Part shown: positions 6,128-11,066 of the stretch, one piece after another
How positions within the stretch are numbered: the first letter of the stretch is position 1
Layout of the letters: each line of letters begins with the position of its first letter
DNA from: Ktedonobacter sp. 13_1_20CM_4_53_11
GTDB taxonomy: Bacteria > Chloroflexota > Ktedonobacteria > Ktedonobacterales > Ktedonobacteraceae
Assembly (NCBI GenBank): GCA_001919995.1
Contig: MNIY01000083.1
Span: 1 to 11,066, forward strand
Length of the DNA: 11,066 nt
Direction of reading: 5' to 3'
Made by a program: the position numbers and the translations under genes
The notes under the pieces: model-generated
Told to the model about the DNA's origin: nothing
Databases searched by the model: none
Seen by the model: the letters and a program-made list of their open reading frames with translations, nothing else

Positions 6128-6988
6128 CTACGCCTTCTTAAAAGTACACGTCACCTTACCAAAGGCAATCGCATCTCCATCGTTAATCGGCGTGGGCTTG
6201 TCCGGCTCCAGGCGTTTGCCATTGAGGCGCGTGCTATTGGTGCTATTTAGATCCGTCACCGTATAGGCGCTGCCAATATGCTCGAGCGTCGCATGTATGC
6301 GCGAAACGGTATCTGAACCCTGCGTATTGCTCAGATCCACTTCAGGCTGCATACCACCGACATCGTGATCGTAGCGTCCCACCAGCGCCCGCTCCCCCGC
6401 CAGTTTAACCTGCTTACCATCACCGAAGGTCAGGTAACCCCAGGTAGCCGTTGGATCAAATGCCGGCTTGGCGGAAGGCTTCGCCTCAAGTGGCTTTTGC
6501 GCCGGTAACGTAGGATCCAGGTCCGGCGGCGGCGTATAGTAGACCTCCTCTTTTTTCGGCTGCGCCTGCGGCTTGGGTGTCACGGGTTGTGGCTTCACCG
6601 GGGGCACCGACGGTCGAGGGGGTGTCGGCTGCGGATTCGCGGGTGGTGTATAATAAACCTCCTCTTTTTGCGGTTGCTTCGGCGCTGCCGGTGTACCCTG
6701 CTTTGGAGCCGATGGCGTATAGGTAATCGTCGTTTGAGGCTGTACAGGTGGCTCCTTCGGCACAGGAGGTACATATGGCTCTGGCTCCGGTGGTGGTGTA
6801 TACACTGGCGTCGGCGCTGGCGGCGTATACTGTACTTGCGCTTGTGGTGGCGTATACGTAGGCTGTGACTGCTGTACGGGTTGAGCTGCCTGCGTTTGCG
6901 TGCCCGGCTGGTAGATCGACGCCCCGCACTTCGGACAGAACGAAGCATTATCTTTCACTTCCGACTTACAATTCGGGCAGAGCGTCAC
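6128..6988 (-). CDS. Zinc-ribbon, proline-rich linker, FHA-domain protein (C-terminal part of a split gene)
   Basis: From the first available start, GTG at 6988, the protein has 286 residues. It contains a zinc ribbon C4-P-N-C7 ... C18-P-K-C21, a long Pro/Gln/Thr linker (about 27-178) with six YTPP or YTPS motifs and two KEEVYYTPP copies, and a C-terminal FHA domain (about 183-284). The FHA core is complete: GR at 204-205, SRIH at 229-232 and DLNSTNSTRLNG at 246-257. FHA domains bind phosphothreonine peptides, so a role with Ser/Thr kinase signalling is expected in the cytoplasm. However, the frame stays open upstream to a TAG at 7142-7144, and this 51-codon upstream part encodes another zinc ribbon that would complete a double zinc ribbon. 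There is no ATG, GTG or TTG in it. GGAAAG lies 6 nt before the GTG, so separate translation is conceivable. See the finding on the split gene. Confidence 0.82.
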   Translation of the reverse strand: MTLCPNCKSEVKDNASFCPKCGASIYQPGTQTQAAQPVQQSQPTYTPPQAQVQYTPPAPTPVYTPPPEPEPYVPPVPKEPPVQPQTTITYTPSAPKQGTPAAPKQPQKEEVYYTPPANPQPTPPRPSVPPVKPQPVTPKPQAQPKKEEVYYTPPPDLDPTLPAQKPLEAKPSAKPAFDPTATWGYLTFGDGKQVKLAGERALVGRYDHDVGGMQPEVDLSNTQGSDTVSRIHATLEHIGSAYTVTDLNSTNSTRLNGKRLEPDKPTPINDGDAIAFGKVTCTFKKA

Positions 6989-7144
6989 CAGCGACTTTCC
7001 ACAGCCAGTACAGAAGGTATCGCCAGGTTCATAGGGAGTATTGCAACTCGGGCAGCGTAATCGCTTTGATGAAGGGGCCGGTACCGACTGAGCATCTACA
7101 ACCTGTGGCGGCGGAGTATAAACCGGCGACGGCTGATTATACTA
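6989..7144 (-). other. In-frame coding-like stretch joining two genes across a TAG codon
   Basis: Read on the minus strand in the frame of both neighbours, the stretch after the TAG (7142-7144) encodes YNQPSPVYTPPPQ, a short linker, and then a zinc ribbon C-P-S-C-x10-C-T-G-C followed by GKSL. This ribbon has the same C-x2-C-x10-C-x2-C spacing as the one just after the GTG at 6988, and the pair would form a typical double zinc ribbon. The PPPQY-like protein pattern across the stop suggests the codon was CAG (Gln) before a single C-to-T change. The stretch has no start codon of its own apart from CTG, so it is either untranslated now or reached only by read-through. Confidence 0.75.
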
Positions 7145-7627
7145 CGGCGGCGGTAGATATTGTGGAGGCGGCGGCGCCCATTGTCGCTGAATCTGGGGCA
7201 TAATCTGCATCGGCACCGGTCCAATCTGGATCTCGGGCCTCTGTTGCCGCACCAGTCCATCTACCACATTCAATACCTGATTGCCAAGGCTCGCCTGCCT
7301 GATCGCCCCGGCACCCGCCGTAATCATCAAAGGCCACAGTACAGGGGCTGCAATAATACCAACCGCCCCCACGGCAGCCTTGTCCATCCATTTTTGCTGG
7401 CCAATCATCGCCAGTACCCCACCGCCGGAACGCTGTATAATCACACTCAGGGCCGCTTGCAGACCTATCAGAGCCTCAAAATCACTGCCCTTCTTCAACT
7501 GCACCATCACCTGTTTGTTGTCGCCAAAATGCTGTGCCTGGTAACCCTGCGCCCGGTATATATTCTCCATGTTATTCGCAAGTAGCTCGATATCTATATC
7601 ATCCGCATTGTAAAATCGTGCATCCAT
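7142..7627 (-). CDS. Unrecognised ~135-residue domain with proline-rich tail (copy A)
   Basis: A 161-residue protein of a family I cannot name. It opens with MDARFYNADDIDIE, has a central conserved MVQLKKGSDFEA (41-52), a likely amphipathic region with QKW (78-80), and a Gly/Ala-rich hydrophobic stretch at about 84-109 that could insert into a membrane as a hairpin. It ends in a proline-rich tail QWAPPPPQYLPPP. There is no signal peptide. It is about 65% identical by hand alignment over about 139 residues to the gene just upstream (7678-8118), with one extra residue in the hydrophobic part. AAGGAG lies 8 nt before the ATG. The terminal TAG is suspicious: the same frame continues into a double zinc ribbon and FHA domain, so this is probably the N-terminal part of a formerly longer protein. 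The 50-bp spacing from copy B suggests one operon. Confidence 0.75.
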   Translation of the reverse strand: MDARFYNADDIDIELLANNMENIYRAQGYQAQHFGDNKQVMVQLKKGSDFEALIGLQAALSVIIQRSGGGVLAMIGQQKWMDKAAVGAVGIIAAPVLWPLMITAGAGAIRQASLGNQVLNVVDGLVRQQRPEIQIGPVPMQIMPQIQRQWAPPPPQYLPPP

Positions 7628-7677
7628 CCTACTCTCTCCTTTTTACATCCCTATGAATGCCTACTACTTCGTTATGG

Positions 7678-8118
7678 TCATGATTGTGTCGCTGGTGGCG
7701 GCGTTGGAACAGGTCCCGTCTGTACATTGGGCTGCTGCTGTCGTACCAATCCATCCAGTACAGTCATCACCTGGTTGGCAAGTCCAACCTGCCGGAACGC
7801 CCCCACCCCTGCTGTCACTAACAATGGCCACAAAGCTGGTATGACAACGCCAACAGCGCCAACGGCGGCCTTGTCCACCCATTTTTGCCGGCCGACCGCA
7901 ACCATCACGCCACCGGCCGTACGCTGGATAGTCACAGTCAATGCCGCCTGCATCCCAATGACCGCTTCAAAATCACTGCCCTTCTTCAACTGTACCATTA
8001 TCTGCTCATTGTTGCCAATCTGCTGTACCTGGTATCCCTGGCCGCGAAAGAAATGCTCGAGGTCCGTGGCGAGCCGCTCAATATTCAGATCGTTGCTGTT
8101 ATAAAATCGGGCATCCAT
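7678..8118 (-). CDS. Unrecognised ~135-residue domain, stand-alone (copy B)
   Basis: A 146-residue paralogue of the gene at 7142-7627, sharing MDARFYN, the MVQLKKGSDFEA block (41-52), the QKW motif (78-80), DKAAVGAVG (82-90) and DGLVRQQ (122-128). It carries the same Gly/Ala-rich hydrophobic stretch (about 84-108) and ends shortly after the domain with GPVPTPPPATQS, so it is naturally a single-domain protein with a short proline-rich tail. AAGGAG lies 8 nt upstream of the ATG. It is the first gene of a presumed operon running to the terminator near 6060. The tandem arrangement shows a duplication; no function can be assigned, though the partner proteins (zinc ribbon, FHA) point to a signalling or membrane-associated scaffold role by inference. 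Confidence 0.75.
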   Translation of the reverse strand: MDARFYNSNDLNIERLATDLEHFFRGQGYQVQQIGNNEQIMVQLKKGSDFEAVIGMQAALTVTIQRTAGGVMVAVGRQKWVDKAAVGAVGVVIPALWPLLVTAGVGAFRQVGLANQVMTVLDGLVRQQQPNVQTGPVPTPPPATQS

Positions 8119-8299
8119 TCATGTTCTCCTTCAAAACGCTTCATTGTTTTTCACCGTAGTTTTTAGATGGTTTACCGGGCATATAGTTAACCGAATGAGC
8201 TAAAGTGCTTCCACAAAGTATACGAGTGTCAACGATCTAAGTTAGAACACACATGCAAGTACAGCTTACCAATAAAGTATATCATCGTCCCACCCTAAG

Positions 8300-8308
8300 T
8301 GCTATAAT
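8300..8308 (+). promoter_or_regulatory. Extended -10 promoter of the PadR-family gene
   Basis: TGCTATAAT is a perfect extended -10 element (TG, one base, TATAAT). Transcription would begin near 8315, leaving a leader of about 35 nt before the ATG at 8350. No good -35 is seen. The rest of the 231-bp interval 8119-8349 must also carry the promoter of the divergent minus-strand operon, which I could not place; no other structure was found there. Confidence 0.6.
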
Positions 8309-8349
8309 ACCGGAAAAACCAGATCATCCCACACCAAAGAAAAGATTGT

Positions 8350-8958
8350 ATGACAGAACAAATTGATACTATACCGGCAACTTTTGAGAACAGCAACGGC
8401 CTCTACTCGCGCAACACCCTGCGTTATATCATTCTCGGCCTGCTAGGCGCGCGTCCCATGAGCGGCTACGACATCAAACAGGCCTTCGATCGCGCCCTCG
8501 CCAGCTACTGGAACGCCGGAAACAGTCAGATCTACACCACCTTGAAAGCCCTCAGCGACGCGAAACTCGTCGAGGCCGAAGTCATCGTCCAAAAAAGTCG
8601 CCCCGACCGCAAAGTCTATCACCTCACACCCGCGGGCCAGGCCGAACTTGATCGCTGGCTGCAAGAAGACGTTCCCGAACGCTTCTCCAAAGACGATTTT
8701 CTCACAAAACTCTTCTTCTGTGGCGAAACCTCGGACGAAGTAGCCCTCAAACACCTCCTGGAACATCGCGCCAGCCTCCTTAACCAGCTCGAGCACATGG
8801 AATGGGCGCGCCAGCAGTACGCCACGCGCCCCACTCGTCGCCCCCGCCTCCTCGAATATCAAATGCTCGTGCGCGACTATAAAGAAGCCGTCCTCAAAGC
8901 CGGCCTCGAAGTCACCGAACGCGCCATCGAGCGCCTCCAGGCAAAAGAAAATGCCTGA
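8350..8958 (+). CDS. PadR-family transcriptional regulator
   Basis: A 202-residue protein. Residues about 25-100 form the PadR winged helix: YIILGLLGARPMSGYDIKQ, then IYTTLKALSDAKLVEAEV, and the wing RKVYHLTPAGQAEL. Residues about 105-198 are the long helical C-terminal dimerisation region of the larger (PadR subfamily 1, Vir_act_alpha_C) members. Such proteins are usually repressors of adjacent detoxification, efflux or stress genes and often of themselves. ATG 8350 has only a weak A/G-rich ribosome site (AAAGAAAAG). No classic ATGT-N8-ACAT PadR operator was found in the upstream region, so the target is unknown. It is divergent from the two-paralogue/FHA operon and could regulate it by position. 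No frame damage or missing segment is visible. Confidence 0.93.
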   Translation: MTEQIDTIPATFENSNGLYSRNTLRYIILGLLGARPMSGYDIKQAFDRALASYWNAGNSQIYTTLKALSDAKLVEAEVIVQKSRPDRKVYHLTPAGQAELDRWLQEDVPERFSKDDFLTKLFFCGETSDEVALKHLLEHRASLLNQLEHMEWARQQYATRPTRRPRLLEYQMLVRDYKEAVLKAGLEVTERAIERLQAKENA

Positions 8959-9053
8959 AATACAAACAGCTTCCTGTTGAGTTGCGGGTTTGGCCCTCCG
9001 CAGGGACCTTTCAAGGCATGAACCATCTTTGACCATACTTATATGCTACATAC

Positions 9054-9087
9054 GCGACAACTGCGACAACTGCGACAACTGCGACAA
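9054..9087. repeat. 9-bp tandem repeat, nearly four copies
   Basis: The unit GCGACAACT occurs three times without change at 9054-9062, 9063-9071 and 9072-9080, and is followed by a partial copy GCGACAA at 9081-9087. It lies in the 174-bp gap between the convergent PadR and XRE genes (8959-9132), 45 nt beyond the XRE stop. The same core GCGACAA recurs once at 10089-10095 in front of the acyl-CoA synthetase gene. No clear intrinsic terminator is seen in this gap, only a weak CCCT/AGGG hairpin near 8992. Confidence 0.9.
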
Positions 9088-9132
9088 AAACCTGCCCACA
9101 GCATTCATTAGATTCACCTGGACAGCTCTCAT

Positions 9133-9933
9133 TTATTCCAGCTGCCAGTGATACCTCCGGTAAATCTCCAGCGTCTGCTTATCGCCCGGCACATAGCTCA
9201 CCATCGAATACGTAGATATCCCCGTGAACACCGTCGTCGCCGTCCGCAATGTGACGCGCCCAAGCTTGCTGTTCTGCACCTGAAAAACAAAAGAAGGGGC
9301 GGGCTTCCCCTCCGGGTACGTAGCGGCCGCTATACGGCGAAAATCTGGTAATTCGCGCAGGTGTCTCCAAAGCTCTTTATATTCTGGCATGTGCGTCAAC
9401 GTACGCGTATTGTACTGGAAGTCGCTCACCAGGCGGCGAGCAAGGTCCTCCCAATCGTAAAAATTGCGGCGGCGGTGAGCATCAAATACCAGTTCTAACA
9501 GGTGCCGTCTCTCCCCTTCCACAATATCCCTCTCGACCTCAAAAAGAGTTATAGCCGCGTCGTTCCACGAATTGAGAAACCACAGGCGATCAAGCGAGTG
9601 GGCCGGGTACGACGTATTGCGCACCAGCAGCCGTGCCAGCTCGCCAAAGTCCAGCAGCGTACTCTCAACCTGCTCGGTATCCAGGTAATGGCCGGTCAAC
9701 TCCGTGTACGCTGCAAAGAGTTCGCGCCTCTCATCTCCCCGCAACTGCAGGGCCCTGACAATACTCTCGACCACATGTGGCGAGGGATTGCTGCGCATCC
9801 CATTCTCTAGATGATAAATATAGGTGCGCGAGAGACGAGTAGCTTGCGCAAGCTGTCCCTGTGACATCCCTCGTCGCTGCCGGAAACGCGCCACAAGCTG
9901 CGCAAACTCCGATATAGTACTCCCTACGCTCAT
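9133..9933 (-). CDS. XRE-family regulator with MmyB-like ligand-binding domain
   Basis: A 266-residue protein. The N-terminal helix-turn-helix (about 11-66) reads RFRQRRGMSQGQLAQATRL followed by SRTYIYHLENG. From about residue 105 the protein matches the MmyB-like ligand-binding fold: YPAHSLDRLWFLNSWNDAAITLF (split here across 109-131), a conserved HLLELVFD near 144-151, and a C-terminal block LGRVTLRTATTVF. This fold is PAS-like, and crystallised relatives bind fatty-acid-like ligands (established for the family as I recall it). That fits the fatty acyl-CoA synthetase gene divergently placed next to it, but the link is inference. The ATG at 9933 has AGGAGG 15 nt upstream, which is long; no other in-frame start lies closer. 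It converges on PadR. Confidence 0.9.
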   Translation of the reverse strand: MSVGSTISEFAQLVARFRQRRGMSQGQLAQATRLSRTYIYHLENGMRSNPSPHVVESIVRALQLRGDERRELFAAYTELTGHYLDTEQVESTLLDFGELARLLVRNTSYPAHSLDRLWFLNSWNDAAITLFEVERDIVEGERRHLLELVFDAHRRRNFYDWEDLARRLVSDFQYNTRTLTHMPEYKELWRHLRELPDFRRIAAATYPEGKPAPSFVFQVQNSKLGRVTLRTATTVFTGISTYSMVSYVPGDKQTLEIYRRYHWQLE

Positions 9934-9981
9934 AATAACTTCTGATACCCTCCTGGAAACCCTGTCAGCAAAGAAATAACC

Positions 9982-10027
9982 TGTTAGCTACACCTTCATT
10001 ATGCATCACAAAATTGTTAGCTGGCAA
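9982..10027 (-). promoter_or_regulatory. Promoter and candidate operator of the XRE gene
   Basis: On the minus strand TTGCCA (10022-10027) and CATAAT (9998-10003) are separated by 18 nt, each matching consensus at five of six positions; the transcript would start near 9990. Two exact copies of TGTTAGCT lie at 9982-9989 and 10015-10022 (plus-strand reading). They are 33 bp apart, about three helical turns, one at the expected start point and one at the -35/spacer border. This arrangement would suit autorepression by the XRE protein. Confidence 0.45.
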
Positions 10028-10052
10028 CGTATTATTATCACTACAATCGGCA

Positions 10053-10058
10053 TATAAT
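10053..10058 (+). promoter_or_regulatory. Candidate -10 box for the acyl-CoA synthetase gene
   Basis: A perfect TATAAT lies 97 nt before the ATG at 10155. No acceptable -35 hexamer is found 16-18 nt upstream and there is no TG extension, so this is tentative. A small hairpin, GCGACA/TGTCGC at 10089-10094 and 10100-10105 with a 5-nt loop, would lie in the leader. Confidence 0.3.
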
Positions 10059-10154
10059 TATGAAAAGGGAATTTTCTGCCTTGTAGGCGCGACAATGACT
10101 GTCGCCCAGGCATCGACACAAACGCGATACCGCTACGAGAGGAACTGGTTTGAT

Positions 10155-11066
10155 ATGTCTGACTCATCGCTAATAAATAACCCTCAATCACCACGAGATT
10201 CTTCTACCAACGCCGCCGTTGGACACGACATCGTGTCAGCCCGGCCATGGATTCGTTTTTATGAACAGGGCGTTCCTGCGCACCTCGATATTCCTGACTA
10301 CCCCCTCACATGGCTGCTCGACCAGGCGGTTAAAAACTATCCAGGGCACCCCGCCCTCATCTATTACGGAACAAAGATCAGTTACGTGCAACTCTCCACC
10401 CTGGCGAATCGCTTCGCCATCGCACTACAGAAGCTGGGCATACAGAAAGGCGATCGCGTAGCGATTGCGCTACCCAATATCCCGCAGTACCCTATTGCTT
10501 TTTACGGCGCGTTACGGGCGGGAGCCGTGGCAGTTCCAACCAACCCTCTATATACCGGGCGCGAAATGCAGCATCAATTGGCGGATTCAGGCGCGCGTTT
10601 CATCGTAATGATGGATGAATTCTACCCTACTGTCCGTTCCGTACGCGCCGAAACTGCTCTTGAACACGTCATTCTCACCAGCCCTGCTGATTATCTGCCG
10701 CCTCTGCTGCGCAGGCTTTACCCGCTCAGCCAGCGAAGAACCAAACGTCAAGAGCTGCACCTGACGCACAAAGAACTCCACGAGGACCAGACGCTGCACA
10801 CCATGAGCGAAATGCTTGTAGGACACGCAAAGAAGGGCTTAGAGCTTTTCAATTTACCGGCCCTTTCCTCAGGAGATGACCTGGCCATCCTGCAATACAC
10901 CGGTGGTACAACGGGGCTTTCAAAGGGTGCTATGCTGACCCATCGCAATCTGCTTGCCAATGCCATGCAGACTCGTAACTGGACGCCGCGAGTCCACAAC
11001 GCCACAGAAGTAACGCTATGCGTAACTCCCTTCTTCCATGCCTATGGTTCGACGGTCGGCATGAAC
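10155..11066 (+). CDS. AMP-binding acyl-CoA synthetase (3' end outside window)
   Basis: From ATG 10155 the frame is open for 304 codons to the end of the window; the family is about 500-600 residues, so nearly half is missing. Visible landmarks: HPALIYYGTKISYVQLSTLANR near 65-86, KGDRVAIALPNIPQYPIAFYGAL (98-120) leading to RAGAVAVPTNPLYTGREM, the ATP-binding P-loop YTGGTTGLSKGAMLTHRN at 248-265 and PFFHAYG at 292-298. It would activate a fatty (or other carboxylic) acid to its acyl-AMP and then acyl-CoA, a long-chain fatty-acid-CoA ligase (FadD-like) being the best match. The ribosome site is GAGAGGAAC about 10 nt upstream. A 40-residue N-terminal lead precedes the domain, without a signal peptide. 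The gene is divergent from the XRE/MmyB-type regulator, which could sense an acyl ligand and control it. Confidence 0.92.
   Translation, partial: MSDSSLINNPQSPRDSSTNAAVGHDIVSARPWIRFYEQGVPAHLDIPDYPLTWLLDQAVKNYPGHPALIYYGTKISYVQLSTLANRFAIALQKLGIQKGDRVAIALPNIPQYPIAFYGALRAGAVAVPTNPLYTGREMQHQLADSGARFIVMMDEFYPTVRSVRAETALEHVILTSPADYLPPLLRRLYPLSQRRTKRQELHLTHKELHEDQTLHTMSEMLVGHAKKGLELFNLPALSSGDDLAILQYTGGTTGLSKGAMLTHRNLLANAMQTRNWTPRVHNATEVTLCVTPFFHAYGSTVGMN

Noticed and set aside
6487..6948. Overlapping open frames on both strands across the Pro-rich linker
   Set aside because: Repetitive codons create open frames in every phase; only the frame with zinc ribbon and FHA domains makes sense.
8225..8260. 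Possible PadR operator (GTGT ... ACAC)
   Set aside because: The half-sites are 17 nt apart and do not fit the usual PadR spacing; too weak to list.
9054..9087. Possible CRISPR remnant
   Set aside because: Units are 9 bp and directly adjacent with no spacers; it is a simple tandem repeat.
10006..10194. 62-residue minus-strand frame in the XRE/acyl-CoA synthetase gap
   Set aside because: It covers the promoter area and the start of the synthetase gene and shows no ribosome site or domain.
10219..10461. 80-residue plus-strand frame
   Set aside because: Out of frame with the clearly recognisable AMP-binding protein that starts at 10155.

Overview
The window reads like a chromosome segment of a soil-type Chloroflexota, most plausibly a Ktedonobacteria member. 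That placement is an inference. It rests on the mix of an F420-type luciferase-like oxidoreductase, a GH76 enzyme, an XRE/MmyB-type regulator, zinc-ribbon/FHA signalling proteins, moderately high GC, AGGAGG-type ribosome sites and short hairpin repeats that I associate with such genomes. No rRNA, tRNA, CRISPR array, transposase or phage gene was seen.

Left part (1-2367): the 3' part of an F420-dependent luciferase-like oxidoreductase (+) converges on an M48/Ste24-like zinc membrane protease (-), and the two coding regions overlap by 109 bp. Behind the protease promoter lies a gene-free block (2087-2343) packed with inverted repeats, including a perfect 29-bp hairpin and a perfect 25-bp hairpin.

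Carbohydrate part (2368-5023): a GH76 endo-alpha-1,6-mannanase-like gene (-) and a Tat-exported GH28 polygalacturonase-like gene (+) are divergently transcribed from a shared 208-bp control region with hexamer repeats. The GH28 gene ends in a 17-bp convergent overlap with an aldo/keto reductase (-, 5007-5948).

Signalling part (6128-8118, minus strand): two tandem paralogues of an unrecognised ~135-residue domain are followed by a zinc-ribbon, proline-rich, FHA-domain protein. The second paralogue and the FHA protein lie in one continuous reading frame broken only by a TAG codon. That codon sits inside a PPPQY-like repeat, exactly where glutamine (CAG) would be expected. This looks like a recently split, or possibly read-through, 499-codon gene and is the most interesting item here.

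Right part (8350-11066): a PadR-family regulator (+) with a perfect extended -10 promoter, a 9-bp tandem repeat, an XRE/MmyB-type regulator (-) whose promoter carries two TGTTAGCT direct repeats, and the start of an acyl-CoA synthetase gene (+) that runs off the window. The two regulators and the acyl-CoA synthetase may be functionally linked by position, but nothing in the sequence proves it.
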